NCBI GenBank assembly: GCA_020852755.1
Contig: JADZAF010000244.1
Coordinates: 1 to 35,682 of the forward strand
Direction: 5' to 3'
Origin: Bryobacterales bacterium
GTDB lineage: Bacteria; Acidobacteriota; Terriglobia; Bryobacterales; Bryobacteraceae
DNA length: 35,682 nucleotides
Shown: piece by piece, positions 7,319 through 18,208 of the stretch
Layout of the letters: the number at the start of each line of letters is the position of its first letter
Numbering within the stretch: the stretch's first letter is position 1
Notes under the pieces: generated by a model
Database searches by the model: none
Told to the model about the DNA's origin: nothing
What the model saw: only the letters and a program-made list of their open reading frames with translations
Program-made: the position numbers and the translations under genes

Positions 7319-7737
7319 TGGCTTTTTCTCCTCAAACCGGCCGCGCCATGTTCGAACGGATGACACCGCGAGTATCCCTTGGCCCGCCTTGCCTCCTGCC
7401 CTCCGGCATCGTGCACGCGGGGGTCCATGGCGGGCGCTTGCGGAAGCAATGAGCTCTTTCAGACTGGACTGCCCGGTTCCGGGAAAAGGCTGTTCAGAAC
7501 CGGACGCACCTCCTTGGGGGGGCGTTCGGCACGCCCTGCGGCAAATTGGGCCGAAATGATATTTTTCATGTGTGGTTGAAGCGCAATGACTGCGCGGAGC
7601 GGCGCTGGGATCGCTTGCTCAACCGGAAAACGCAAAGGGGCTTGCCCGCCGCGTGGGAGCGGCGTAACACCCACTTCCGCGCGGCGAACGGAATTCACTA
7701 CTGTTCCGGTAAGGATGACACGAAAGGAGCTGGTCCC
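7319..7737. other. Intergenic stretch with an imperfect inverted repeat
   Basis: No convincing coding frame. GGTTGAAGCG at 7573-7582 and CGCTTGCTCAACC at 7612-7624 can pair as a long-looped hairpin with a two-base bulge, and the loop has its own GCGC pairs. The Shine-Dalgarno for the next gene (AAGGAG at 7724-7729) closes the region. Confidence 0.4.
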
Positions 7738-7740
7738 GTG

Positions 7741-8268
7741 ATGGATCTGTTTGACATCTTCTCCGGCCAGGAGTCCTGGCACACGCGGCGGCTTTTGGAT
7801 TTGGCGAAAACGCTGACGGACGAACAGTTGGACCGTCCTCTTCACAACCAGATCCATGTGTTTCCCTGGGATGGCCCGGATCGGAGCTTGCGCCAGCTTC
7901 TGGACCGGATGGTGCAAACCAAGGAAGCCTGGGCCGCGGCCATGACGGGCGGCAGTGCGCCCCTGTTTGACAATGCCCCGCCGCAGGACCGGACCCCTCC
8001 GGCCATGCTGGCGCGCCTGGAGAAGGCGGACCGGGCGTTCCATGAGGTGCTCACGGAGGTCCGTAACCGGGGCGGCTGGGAGGACACCTTCGTCGATGCG
8101 CTATGCGAGCCGCCGGAGACCTTCACCTTTGGGGGTACGTTCGCGCATGTCATTACGTCCAATGCCTACCGGCGGATGGTTGCCATCGATGTGCTGCGGG
8201 GCCTTGGAGTGAACGTTGACGGCGCGGGCTGTCCGATGGAGTACCTGGAGAGCCTGCGAGGCACCTAA
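7741..8268 (+). CDS. DinB-like four-helix-bundle protein
   Basis: A 175-residue helical protein. The early helix DIFSGQESWHTRRLLDLA and the late helix FGGTFAHVITSNAYRRMVA supply the spaced histidines typical of the DinB/YfiT metal-binding bundle. Members bind a divalent metal and often act as thiol-dependent transferases or are damage inducible; no specific reaction can be assigned. The start is ATG 7741 with AAGGAG at 7724-7729; an in-frame GTG at 7738 would have better spacing and is a possible alternative. A cupin gene follows 54 bases downstream on the same strand, so the two may be transcribed together. Confidence 0.65.
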   Translation: MDLFDIFSGQESWHTRRLLDLAKTLTDEQLDRPLHNQIHVFPWDGPDRSLRQLLDRMVQTKEAWAAAMTGGSAPLFDNAPPQDRTPPAMLARLEKADRAFHEVLTEVRNRGGWEDTFVDALCEPPETFTFGGTFAHVITSNAYRRMVAIDVLRGLGVNVDGAGCPMEYLESLRGT

Positions 8269-8322
8269 GAGCGAGTGAACAGGATCGCGTCACATGAGAC
8301 AATACCCGACAAGGGGGGCATC

Positions 8323-8799
8323 ATGCAGCAGCGAACGGCCAGTACCAATCCATCGGAAGAGACCATCGGGATCGGCCCGCTGGGGATCCGGTTCCTCCTG
8401 ACGGGCGACGATTCCAACGGCAGCATGTCGGTGTTCGAGGTTTTCGTCCCCGCCGGGCAGAAGCTGGCAGCGCCGGCACATAAAAACGACGCCTACGAAG
8501 AGATGCTTTACGGCATCGAGGGCGTGCTTACCTGGACCGTTGACGGTCAGGCGATCGAGGTTGGGCCCGGCCAGGCGCTGTGCATCCCCCGCGGGGCCGT
8601 ACACCGCTTTGACAACTTCGGCAGCCAGGATGCGAGGCAACTCGCCGTCATATCGCCGGCCATCATGGGCCCGGCGTACTTCCGCGAGGCCGCCGAAATC
8701 GCCGGCGCCGCCGCCGGAGGCCCGCCTGACCGCGCGAAGATGATGGAGGTCTTCCGGCGCCATGGCATGACGGTGGCCCCGCCCCCGCCTGCCACGTAG
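8323..8799 (+). CDS. Cupin-domain protein
   Basis: The 158-residue product has a single cupin barrel. Motif 1 reads PAHKNDAYEEMLYGIEG, with an His and Glu in the metal-ligand positions, though the second His of HxH is Asn here. Motif 2 reads GQALCIPRGAVHRFDN, with the expected PxG and His. Quercetin dioxygenase-like single-domain cupins look like this. The C-terminal 40 residues include a Pro-rich end. ATG 8323 follows AAGGGGGG at 8311-8318, a strong ribosome site, and is preferred over the in-frame upstream start. Substrate and metal are unknown. Confidence 0.78.
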   Translation: MQQRTASTNPSEETIGIGPLGIRFLLTGDDSNGSMSVFEVFVPAGQKLAAPAHKNDAYEEMLYGIEGVLTWTVDGQAIEVGPGQALCIPRGAVHRFDNFGSQDARQLAVISPAIMGPAYFREAAEIAGAAAGGPPDRAKMMEVFRRHGMTVAPPPPAT

Positions 8800-8819
8800 C
8801 GCCGTGCGGGCCGGTCGGC

Positions 8820-10443
<1,624 letters not shown>

Positions 10444-10463
10444 GGCGGCGACCGGAGAATCCC

Positions 10464-11147
10464 ATGAGGCCCTGCATCATCTGCCACATGCTCTCCTCGG
10501 CGGACGGGAGGATCGACGGCGCGGCGCTCGAAGCCGTTTCCGGCCGCGGCCTGTACGAAGCGGCCGGCGGCAAGCTGCAGGGCGACGCCTGGATCTGCGG
10601 CCGGACCACCATGCAGCTGCACTTCGCGGACCAGGAGCCGTTCGTCTCCGCTTCGAACATCCCGGCGGGTCCCCGGCCCATACACGTCGCGCGGCAGGCC
10701 GGATCGTACGCCGTCTCGGTGGACACGCGGGGCACGCTGCGCTGGTCGAAGAGCGAGATCGACGGCGATCACCTGATCTGCGTGGTGAGCGAGCAGGCGC
10801 CGGAGGATTACCTGGCGATGTTGCGGGAGCGGGGGATTTCGTACATCGTGCGCGGCGGCGCGTCGGTGGACCTGCCCGCGGCCGTGGAGTTGTTGGGACG
10901 GCATTTCGGGATTCGCAGGCTGCTGCTGGAGGGAGGCGGCCGCATCAACGGAGGCTTCCTCGAGCAGGGGCTCGTGGATGAGGTCAGTCTCCTGCTGGCT
11001 CCCGGCATCGACGGGCGGCAGGGCGTGCCGGCCGTGTTCGACGGCATGACGTCCACGCGGAACGGGGCGGTTCCGCTCCGCCTGAAGTCGGTGGAGCGGC
11101 TGGAGCACGGCGTGCTTTGGATCCGGTACGAAGTGGTTCGGGGCTGA
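10464..11147 (+). CDS. RibD C-terminal/dihydrofolate reductase-fold reductase
   Basis: The 227-residue product has the RibD C-terminal domain alone: MLSSADGRIDG at the start, CGRTTMQLHF, the loop YIVRGGASVDLPAAVELL and the signature LLLEGGGRINGGFLEQGLVDE (quoted in part as LLLEGGGRINGGFL). These proteins use NAD(P)H, and in riboflavin synthesis reduce the ribosyl side chain. The N-terminal deaminase domain of RibD is absent and no other rib gene is near, so a stand-alone reductase with another substrate is as likely. It follows the aldo/keto reductase by 20 bases, with GGAGAA as ribosome site. Confidence 0.85.
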   Translation: MRPCIICHMLSSADGRIDGAALEAVSGRGLYEAAGGKLQGDAWICGRTTMQLHFADQEPFVSASNIPAGPRPIHVARQAGSYAVSVDTRGTLRWSKSEIDGDHLICVVSEQAPEDYLAMLRERGISYIVRGGASVDLPAAVELLGRHFGIRRLLLEGGGRINGGFLEQGLVDEVSLLLAPGIDGRQGVPAVFDGMTSTRNGAVPLRLKSVERLEHGVLWIRYEVVRG

Positions 11148-11239
11148 TCTCCGGCCCTGGCGACCGGGATGACCGGCGGCATGGAGCAGAGCTACCAGCT
11201 GCTGGATCGCCTGCTGAGCGAATAGCGGCGGGAAACGGC

Positions 11240-11680
11240 ATGCGTCCCCAACCTCTGATCGCGGTCCGTGATGTGGAGGCAAGCAGCCGGTGGTACCAGC
11301 GCCTGCTCGGCTGCCGGAGCAATCACGGCGGCCCCGCGTATGAGCAGCTGGTATGGAAGGGCCGGCTCGTGCTCCAGTTGCACAGCTTCGAGGCGGAGCA
11401 CCATCACGGCCGCATCGGCAACCCCGACAGCAAGCCCTATGGGAACGGAGTGCTGTTGTGGTTTGAGGTGGACGACTTCGATGCGGTGATGCAGCGCGCG
11501 GCTGAAATGGGCGTGGAAGTTGTCATGCCGCGCCATCGCAATCCTCCGGAGGGAGACGGGGGACCGAATCACTGGGAGTGCTGGATGCGGGACCCGGACG
11601 GCTATCTCGTCGTGGTTGCCAGTCCGTATGGAACGGCCGATGGGACGTGGCGGCCGGCCGGGCATCCTTTCGGCGAATAG
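11240..11680 (+). CDS. Glyoxalase/bleomycin-resistance (VOC) fold protein
   Basis: The 146-residue product shows paired beta-alpha-beta modules: LIAVRDVEASSRWYQRLLG at the N-terminus, GVLLWFEVDDFDAVMQRAAEMG in the middle (quoted in part as GVLLWFEVDDFDAV) and HWECWMRDPDGYLVVVASP near the end. This is the vicinal oxygen chelate fold. HWECWMRDPDG gives the late Glu ligand region typical of the superfamily. Function within the family (lyase, dioxygenase, antibiotic binding) cannot be decided. It is the third gene in a plus-strand run after the two reductases, 92 bases from the second. Confidence 0.8.
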   Translation: MRPQPLIAVRDVEASSRWYQRLLGCRSNHGGPAYEQLVWKGRLVLQLHSFEAEHHHGRIGNPDSKPYGNGVLLWFEVDDFDAVMQRAAEMGVEVVMPRHRNPPEGDGGPNHWECWMRDPDGYLVVVASPYGTADGTWRPAGHPFGE

Positions 11681-11774
11681 GGTAGGTCCACCCAAACAGG
11701 ACGCGCGATTTACTGAACGCGATGCACCGGCTTGCGAGGGCGGACCTTCGCCCCCTTCGCCTCCTTTGCCCTCC

Positions 11775-11804
11775 TTGTGCCGCGGGCGGGATTTGCGCTA
11801 GAGT
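11775..11804 (+). promoter_or_regulatory. Candidate sigma-70 promoter for the Oar-like receptor
   Basis: TTGTGC (11775-11780) and TAGAGT (11799-11804) are separated by 18 bases and lie 22 bases before the ATG at 11826, which has GGGAGG as ribosome site. The match is moderate. Confidence 0.4.
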
Positions 11805-11825
11805 GCCACCCAGGGAGGATTCGCT

Positions 11826-14800
11826 ATGTGCAAGCGCCTGGGGGGGAGTGTGCTTCTGTCCCTCCTGTACGTTTCCAGCCTGGCCGCACAAACCGGAAAT
11901 GCGAGCATCAACGGCCAGGTACAGGACACTTCCGGGGCGGTCATACCGGGAGTGGCCATCACGGCCAAGAACGTGCAAACCAACGTAACGCGGACCACGC
12001 AGTCCAACGCGGAGGGCCGCTATTCCATCACCAACCTGATTCCCGGGACGTACAACCTGACGGCCGAGTTTCAGGGTTTCAAGAACCTGCAGCGGGAGGC
12101 TATCGCTCTGCGAGTGGGCGACAGCATCGGGCTGGACCTGGTGATGGAGGTCGGCTCGGCCACCGAGAGCGTGACGGTGACGGGCCAGGTGCCGCTGCTG
12201 CGCACGGAGGACGTGCAGGCCGGCCTGGTGATCGACAACCGCCGGGTGCAGGAACTGCCGCAGTATAACCGGGATCCTCTGGCGTTCACCCTGCTGGCGC
12301 CCAACGTCAGCGGGACTTCCGAGCGCGCCGGGGACCTGCGCATCAACGGGGGCCGCGCGCAGCAGATCGAGTACTTCGTGGACGGCGTGCCCATGACCAG
12401 CGGGTACGATCACACCGTGCCGGCTTCCCTGCCCGGGCGCGAGGCGCTGGGAGAGTTCAAGGTGCTGACCAACGGCCTCTCGGCGGAATACGGGCGGCTC
12501 TCCGGAGGGGCGGTGGTGCTGGTGACGCGGTCGGGCACCAACGAGCTGCACGGCTCGGCCTACGAGTTCTTCCGCAACGACAAGCTCAATGCCAACGACT
12601 GGAACTCGAACCGCTTCGGGCGGACGAAGGGCGTGTTCCACGACAACGTGTTCGGCGGCACCATCGGGGGGCCGGTGTGGATTCCCAAGGTCTACAACGG
12701 GCGCGACCGGACCTTCTTCTTTTTGAACTATGAAGGCACGCGCCGGGCCACGGGCAGCAACGCGGTGCTGACCGGCGTGCCTTCGATGCTGGAGAGGCAG
12801 GGCGACTTCTCGCAGAGCCTGTTCGATCGCGGCGTGCCGGTGAAGATTTTCGACCCGCTCACGTCGGTGGCGGAGGGCACGCGGGTGCGGCGCCAGCCCT
12901 TCGCGGGGAACATGATCCCGCAGGCCCGCTTCAACCCGCTGTCCAAGATCTACCTGGGATATTATCCGGAGCCCAACCGGGCGCCGCTGGCGGGGTCCAG
13001 CCACGACGGCAATTTCATCGGCTCGGTGGCCACGCCGTCGAGCAACGACCGCTGGACCGGCCGGCTGGACCAGAACTGGAACTCCAATCACTCCACGCAC
13101 GGCACGGTGACGCGCTTTGACTCGGTGTCTTCGAGCCCGCGCTGGCTGAGCGAGCTCCAGCCGGTGGGTTTGAACTGGTCGTCGGCTTACACGGTTTCGG
13201 TGGACCACACCTGGACCCTGAACCCGACCACGCTATTGAGCTTCCGGGCGGGGGTGGTGCGGACGGTCTCCTTCAGCGGCCAGGAGGTAGACGTGGACGC
13301 CAGCAGCTGGCCGCTGCAGCCCCAGGTCATCAACCTGCTGGGCACGACGCGGACGCGCGTCCCGAACATCGCCACGGGCGAGAGCATCTTCAACCTGGGC
13401 GGCGGACAGGTGACTTCGCCGCATGACACCAGCTACTCGGGGATCGTGGCGGCCCAGAAGATCTGGGGCCGGCACACCTTCAAGTTCGGCTACGAGCACC
13501 GCCGCTACTACTCGAACCTGACCCTGGGGGGCAACTTCGGCCTGGCCACCGACCGGAGAGTGACTTCGGAGTATTACGACAACCCGGTCACCGGAATGCC
13601 CTTCGCCGGATGGCTGCTGGGCTTCCCGAGCTGGGGTGGAGGAACGCAATTGGCCGGCCCGGCATCGCGCCAGACCTACCACGGCGTCTACTTTCAGGAC
13701 GACATCAAGCTGACCCGCAAGCTGACGGTCAACGCCGGGATCCGCTGGGATTATGAGCCGCCGCGGACGGAGCGGTTCAACCGCCAGGTGGTATGGGACC
13801 CCAATTACAAGTGGGACTGGCAGCCCAACCCGGGCTGGAGCTGGGACCAGGTGCAGCGGGAAGCGGGCATCACCTTCGCGCAGCCGGAGTGGCTGAGCAA
13901 GGGGCTCTACGGCCGGGCGGCCATGATGGGCACCGCCGAATACCCGATGCGGACATTCCAGAAGGATTACAAGACCCACTTCGGTCCGCGGGCGGGCTTC
14001 GCCTATCAGTTCATGCCGCGCACCGTGTTCCGGGCCAGTTACGGACTGCTGTTCCTGACCCTCACGGGAGATATGAACATGAACAGCGCCCGGGATAACA
14101 TCGGGTACGGCGACCAGGCCCGCATGATCCAGGACGGCACCTCGGATGGGGGCCTGACTTACCCGGTCACCTTCACGGTGCCTCTGCCCGGCGGCAGTGG
14201 ATACGTGCCGTTCACCCGCGACGTGACGGCGCTGAACCGCAGCACCATGGGCAACTGGTTCGTCACGCCGGCGTACAACATGTACCCCGGGTACGAGCAC
14301 GCCTTCCAGGCGAACCTCCAGCGCGAACTGGGCAGCGGCAACAATGTCTGGGTCGTGGAGGCGGCCTACAGCGGGAGCATGACGCGCGACCTGCCGTTAT
14401 GGACGGACAAGCACGTAATCCCCAACTCCTACCACGTGCTCGGCGAAACCCTGGGAACGAACCTGAACAAGCAGGTTTCGAATCCGTTCTACGGCCAGAT
14501 TCCGTTCGGCACCACCATGGGCGGGCAGACGAATTTCCTGGGGCGCGTGTTACAGCGGATCGAACTGTGGCGCGAGATCGTTACTCTGAACGAGCCGCAG
14601 GGTTACTCGAACTACCACGCGGGTTACTTCCAGGTGGAGCACCGCTTCGCGAACGGGTACGGGTTCCTGGCCAATTACACCTTGAGCAAGCTGCTGCAGA
14701 CGGGGAGCGTCCTGGGTTTCAACCAGTGGAACAACTCGCAGGCTTACTCGGGACTGGCGCAGGCCGGGCTGCCGCTCTCGGATATTTACGGCCTGGCGCC

Positions 14801-15419
14801 GTTTGACGTGACTCACCGGGTGCTGTTCAACTACGTGGCGGACCTGCCGTTCGGCCGCGGACGGAAGTTCCTGGGGAGCCCGGACTCCCTGGGAGGCAAG
14901 GTCCTCGACAAGTTCGTGGGCGGGTGGACGGTTTCCGGCACTACGACGTACCGGGGCGGGATGCCGTTCAAGCTGTTCTGCGGCGGCGGCTACTGCCGCA
15001 ACTGGATCAGCATCGGGCAGGGCCGGATCACGCGCCCGCGCTTCGTGCTCCCGCGCATTCCCTACGACAACGATGTCTCCGGACACCAGGCGCTGGAAGG
15101 CGCGCCGGGGTTCAAGCATTACATGGAGCCGTCGGCCTTCCGGGTGACTCAGAACATGGAGATCGGGGACGTGGGGGGATCGGACCTGCACGGCATGCGG
15201 GGACCCGGATTCAGCCAGTGGGATTTCGCGCTGTTGAAGAACATCGGGCTGGGCAAGGAATCGCGTTCGCTGCAGGTGCGCTTCGAGTTCCAGAACCTGT
15301 TCAACCATATGAATGCCGGGCAGCCGCAGGCCACCGTGCCGGACCGCGATTTCGGGATGATCGTGACTCAGGCCGGGGAGCCGCGGAAGATCATGATCGC
15401 GGCCAAGATCTTCTTCTGA
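11826..15419 (+). CDS. Oar-like TonB-dependent outer-membrane receptor
   Basis: A 1,197-residue outer-membrane protein. After a signal peptide (LLSLLYVSSLAAQ) comes a carboxypeptidase-regulatory-like beta-sandwich at about 25-105 (INGQVQDTSGAVIPGVAITA, then YNLTAEFQGFK), then a plug with VTGQVPLLRTEDVQ and NGLSAEYGRLSGGAVVLVTR (quoted in part as LSAEYGRLSGG), and a long beta barrel ending in aromatic IFF. This layout defines the Oar family abundant in Acidobacteriota, and those receptors take up large substrates or display surface functions. Together with the downstream arabinofuranosidase it suggests polysaccharide use; the substrate is not seen. Convergent with the next gene through a hairpin at 15438-15458. 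Confidence 0.92.
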   Translation: MCKRLGGSVLLSLLYVSSLAAQTGNASINGQVQDTSGAVIPGVAITAKNVQTNVTRTTQSNAEGRYSITNLIPGTYNLTAEFQGFKNLQREAIALRVGDSIGLDLVMEVGSATESVTVTGQVPLLRTEDVQAGLVIDNRRVQELPQYNRDPLAFTLLAPNVSGTSERAGDLRINGGRAQQIEYFVDGVPMTSGYDHTVPASLPGREALGEFKVLTNGLSAEYGRLSGGAVVLVTRSGTNELHGSAYEFFRNDKLNANDWNSNRFGRTKGVFHDNVFGGTIGGPVWIPKVYNGRDRTFFFLNYEGTRRATGSNAVLTGVPSMLERQGDFSQSLFDRGVPVKIFDPLTSVAEGTRVRRQPFAGNMIPQARFNPLSKIYLGYYPEPNRAPLAGSSHDGNFIGSVATPSSNDRWTGRLDQNWNSNHSTHGTVTRFDSVSSSPRWLSELQPVGLNWSSAYTVSVDHTWTLNPTTLLSFRAGVVRTVSFSGQEVDVDASSWPLQPQVINLLGTTRTRVPNIATGESIFNLGGGQVTSPHDTSYSGIVAAQKIWGRHTFKFGYEHRRYYSNLTLGGNFGLATDRRVTSEYYDNPVTGMPFAGWLLGFPSWGGGTQLAGPASRQTYHGVYFQDDIKLTRKLTVNAGIRWDYEPPRTERFNRQVVWDPNYKWDWQPNPGWSWDQVQREAGITFAQPEWLSKGLYGRAAMMGTAEYPMRTFQKDYKTHFGPRAGFAYQFMPRTVFRASYGLLFLTLTGDMNMNSARDNIGYGDQARMIQDGTSDGGLTYPVTFTVPLPGGSGYVPFTRDVTALNRSTMGNWFVTPAYNMYPGYEHAFQANLQRELGSGNNVWVVEAAYSGSMTRDLPLWTDKHVIPNSYHVLGETLGTNLNKQVSNPFYGQIPFGTTMGGQTNFLGRVLQRIELWREIVTLNEPQGYSNYHAGYFQVEHRFANGYGFLANYTLSKLLQTGSVLGFNQWNNSQAYSGLAQAGLPLSDIYGLAPFDVTHRVLFNYVADLPFGRGRKFLGSPDSLGGKVLDKFVGGWTVSGTTTYRGGMPFKLFCGGGYCRNWISIGQGRITRPRFVLPRIPYDNDVSGHQALEGAPGFKHYMEPSAFRVTQNMEIGDVGGSDLHGMRGPGFSQWDFALLKNIGLGKESRSLQVRFEFQNLFNHMNAGQPQATVPDRDFGMIVTQAGEPRKIMIAAKIFF

Positions 15420-15437
15420 AGCGGCAGGTTCAGGTGT

Positions 15438-15458
15438 GGGGCCGGGCCTTCCGGCCCC
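15438..15458. terminator. Symmetric hairpin between convergent genes
   Basis: GGGGCCGG (15438-15445), loop GCCTT, CCGGCCCC (15451-15458): eight perfect pairs, flanked by CAGGT and ACCTG that can extend it. There is no T-run, so it may be a bidirectional, weak or Rho-assisted terminator. Confidence 0.5.
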
Positions 15459-15497
15459 CGCCGGACCTGACCCCGCACCGCTCCGGCCGGCCGCCCG

Positions 15498-17024
15498 CTA
15501 CTTGCCGCCGGGTTTGCGGCCGTGGTTCCAGGTGTCGGGTTTGGGGGTGTCGCCCGGCCAGTAGCCGTTGGGGTCTTCGTTCCATTCCTTGCCGCAGAGC
15601 CCGGAGATCACTTTCCATTCCGCCGCGCCGATGTTCACATCCGGGTGGAAGATGAAGCGCTTCAGCCCGGCCCGGTGCGAGGCCGTCAGGATGCGGGCCA
15701 GGTCGTTGGCGGGCATGGGGTCGCCGGCGTGGGGATTGCGCCCGGTGGACACCCAGGCGATCACCTTGTCCGGATCGCCGATGGCCTCCAGCGCGCGGCG
15801 CGTTTCGGAGAACACCACTTCGTTGAAAAACTCGTCCGGAAAGCCCTTTTCGAAATCGGAGAGCGAGCGCACGCCCGGCAATTCCAGGCCGAACAGCGAT
15901 TTCACCACCGAGAAGCAATCCTGCTGGGAGAGCGACGGGTTCCACTGGCCCAGGGTCTGAACCCAGCGGGCGACGGTGCCGTACATGCCGTCGAAGCCGC
16001 GGTGCCAGAAGTAGTGTTTCGGAAACATGTAGTCGAAGAACTTGTGCATCTTCCGGTAATCCTGGGTGGTGAGGGCCGAGAACGCCGCCGTGCGCGGGAT
16101 GGTGCCCAGCCTGGGCCGCGGATTCAGAGCGTCGATCTGCTCGCGCACCGCCGCCAGGCTCCGCAGGGTGGCTTCCTGCCGCATGCGCAGCCAGTAGAGC
16201 GCGTCCTCGTTGACGTCGAACAGGGAGAGGGCCGAGAACAGGCCGCCCGGAGCGTGGTAGCGGACCATGTCGGGGGTCAACTGGTGGAAGCGGGCGCGCA
16301 GGTGGTTCATGCCCCGCTCCATGCGGGCGGCGTCGAAACCCAGGTGCGAGTACATGGCGCGCTGGTGCTCGCGGATCTCGAACAATTCGCCGCCGTGATG
16401 GAAGGCCAGCTCGTAGTGATGCTCCCCGGCGCCGTCGATGATCACTCCCTTGCCCTGGGGCAGCGCGCGCAGCGTGTCCTCCACCCCGGCGGCCAGCGAG
16501 ACGGCGCCGAAGGGATCCTGCCCGGCCGGCTTGCGGCGCCCGTAGTGGCCGGGACCGAAGAACAGGATGTCCCAGCCGCGCGCGGCGGCGTTGTCGAGCA
16601 GGGCGTGCAACTGCTTTTCCTTAGCCGCGTCGAGACGCACGTTGGCGGGCGGATCGACGCCGTGGCGGCGGTAGACGGCCGGGTCGGGGGCGAAGGCGGA
16701 AATGGTGGCGCCCGCGCGGCGGTCGGTGAAATCGAAGGACGGGGGCCCGTCCCAGAAGCGCAGGGGCCCCACCACGATGCCGCGCACGCCTCCCTCGGCC
16801 CAGGCGTCGAAGGTCCTCTGGTAATCCTCCAGCCACTGCTCCAGGGGATAGATCAGGTACATCCAGGCCACCAGCCGGCCGCGCGGCTCGGGGTCCGGCG
16901 CCGCCCGCAGCGGCGCTCTCCCGGACAGCAGCGGGCCGGAAGCAGCCAGGGTCAGCCGCGCGATCAGAGACCTGCGGCTCAGGTCAGCCCGCACCGCGGG
17001 CACAGACGTTTTGGATTCGATCAT
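15498..17024 (-). CDS. Tat-exported protein of unknown family, possibly TIM-barrel
   Basis: A 508-residue protein whose N-terminus has a twin-arginine motif (SRRSLIARL) and hydrophobic stretch, so it is probably exported folded. The body has stretches typical of a beta/alpha barrel: WDILFFGPGHYG, KGVIIDGAGEHHYEL, LGTIPRTAAF and KRFIFHPDVNIGAAEWKVI (quoted in part as KRFIFHPDVNIGA), with conserved-looking acidic and His residues. I do not recognise the family. By style it may be a carbohydrate-active enzyme related to putative glycosidases from Acidobacteriota and Planctomycetes, but no catalytic pair can be named. It is divergent from the Tat-exported aldo/keto reductase-like gene (84 bases apart), so the two may share a regulatory region. 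Confidence 0.6.
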   Translation of the reverse strand: MIESKTSVPAVRADLSRRSLIARLTLAASGPLLSGRAPLRAAPDPEPRGRLVAWMYLIYPLEQWLEDYQRTFDAWAEGGVRGIVVGPLRFWDGPPSFDFTDRRAGATISAFAPDPAVYRRHGVDPPANVRLDAAKEKQLHALLDNAAARGWDILFFGPGHYGRRKPAGQDPFGAVSLAAGVEDTLRALPQGKGVIIDGAGEHHYELAFHHGGELFEIREHQRAMYSHLGFDAARMERGMNHLRARFHQLTPDMVRYHAPGGLFSALSLFDVNEDALYWLRMRQEATLRSLAAVREQIDALNPRPRLGTIPRTAAFSALTTQDYRKMHKFFDYMFPKHYFWHRGFDGMYGTVARWVQTLGQWNPSLSQQDCFSVVKSLFGLELPGVRSLSDFEKGFPDEFFNEVVFSETRRALEAIGDPDKVIAWVSTGRNPHAGDPMPANDLARILTASHRAGLKRFIFHPDVNIGAAEWKVISGLCGKEWNEDPNGYWPGDTPKPDTWNHGRKPGGK

Positions 17025-17107
17025 GATGGAAGCCCAGAGGCCGAGCTTAGCACAGGAGATTGACAGCGCGCGCCGCCGCGCGGTAAAGAAGAGCTTCGAG
17101 GCCGATC

Positions 17108-18208
17108 ATGCCAAATCCCACCCGCCGCGAGTTTCTGGCCGGCGCCGCCGCGGCTCCGGCCGCCCTGCGCGCGGCCCAGCCGGCCGCACGGCCCTTGAAC
17201 TACCACCAGAACATGGAGTACCGGCGCCTGGGCAAGACCGGGCTGATGGTTTCGGCGGTCAGCCTGGGAGGTCACTGGGTTTTCGGAGAGCTGCCCCCCA
17301 AGTGGGACGTCGAGCCGGTGAAGAAGAACAGAACGGAAGTGGTGAGCGCCTGCCTGGACCACGGCATCAACTACATCGACGCCTGCACCAGCTACGAGGT
17401 GATGGCCTACGCCGAAGCGCTGCGCGGGCGCCGCGACAGGGTACACCTGGGCTTCTCCTGGTACGAGAAGGAGATGAGGATGAAGGAGTGGCAGACCGCC
17501 GCGAAGCTGCTGGAGGGCTTTGACGACGGTTTGCGCGCGGCCGGGCTGGATTACGTGGACCTGTGGCGCATCACCTGCTACTGGCGCAATCAGGACCGGC
17601 ACTCGCAGGCGCACGAGGAGGCCATCGTGGAGGCGCTGGACAAGGCGCGCAAAGCGGGCAAGGCGCGCTTCACGGGCATCTCGACGCACAAGCACGACTG
17701 GGTAAACCACATGATGGCGGCCTACCCGGAGACCATCCAGGTGATCGTGGTCCCGTACTCGGCGGGCTCGAAGAACGCGCACGAGCGCATCGAGCCCGGC
17801 AAGCCGGGATGGCAGGCGGTGCCCGACGGGGAGCCGGCGCCGGACCAGCCGCTGACCAGCGTGATCGAGACGGCCAGGAAGCACGACACGGGATGGTTCG
17901 GGATCAAGCCCTTCGCGGCGGGGGGCATCTTCCGCACGCTGCCGGAGGACGATCCCGACCGGGTGAGCGCGAGGAACGAACTGGCGCGGCTGACGCTGCG
18001 CCACATCCTGGCGTCGAACCCGGCGCTCACCGCGCCGATCCCCGGACTGATGAGCGTGGAGGAAGTGAAGAACGCCGCCCGGGCGGTGCGAGAGCGGCGG
18101 GAATTGAACGCCGCCGAGCGCGGGCGCCTGGAAACCGCCGCGCGGCGCGCCTGGGCGGGCCTGCCGCCGTCCTACGGGTGGCTGAGAAAGGAATGGGAAT
18201 GGGTCTGA
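17108..18208 (+). CDS. Tat-exported aldo/keto reductase-like protein, catalytic Lys/His replaced
   Basis: The 366-residue protein starts with the Tat motif TRREFLAGAAAAP, then an AKR-fold barrel beginning YRRLGKTGLMVSAVSLGGHW. The Asp91/Tyr96 pair is present in INYIDACTSYEV. The strand that should carry the catalytic Lys reads RVHLGFSWYEK, and that expected to carry the His reads DYVDLWRITCYW, so both are replaced. A CxxCxxC ferredoxin tail, found in some exported AKR proteins, is absent. The fold is clear; normal ketone reduction is doubtful. It is the first gene of a run with ThuA, GH51 and recN, and its end overlaps the ThuA start, which implies translational coupling. Confidence 0.8.
   Translation: MPNPTRREFLAGAAAAPAALRAAQPAARPLNYHQNMEYRRLGKTGLMVSAVSLGGHWVFGELPPKWDVEPVKKNRTEVVSACLDHGINYIDACTSYEVMAYAEALRGRRDRVHLGFSWYEKEMRMKEWQTAAKLLEGFDDGLRAAGLDYVDLWRITCYWRNQDRHSQAHEEAIVEALDKARKAGKARFTGISTHKHDWVNHMMAAYPETIQVIVVPYSAGSKNAHERIEPGKPGWQAVPDGEPAPDQPLTSVIETARKHDTGWFGIKPFAAGGIFRTLPEDDPDRVSARNELARLTLRHILASNPALTAPIPGLMSVEEVKNAARAVRERRELNAAERGRLETAARRAWAGLPPSYGWLRKEWEWV

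Noticed and set aside
11169..11225. 18-codon frame between the RibD-like and glyoxalase genes
   Set aside because: Too short, no conserved neighbour role and no clear ribosome site; could be chance.
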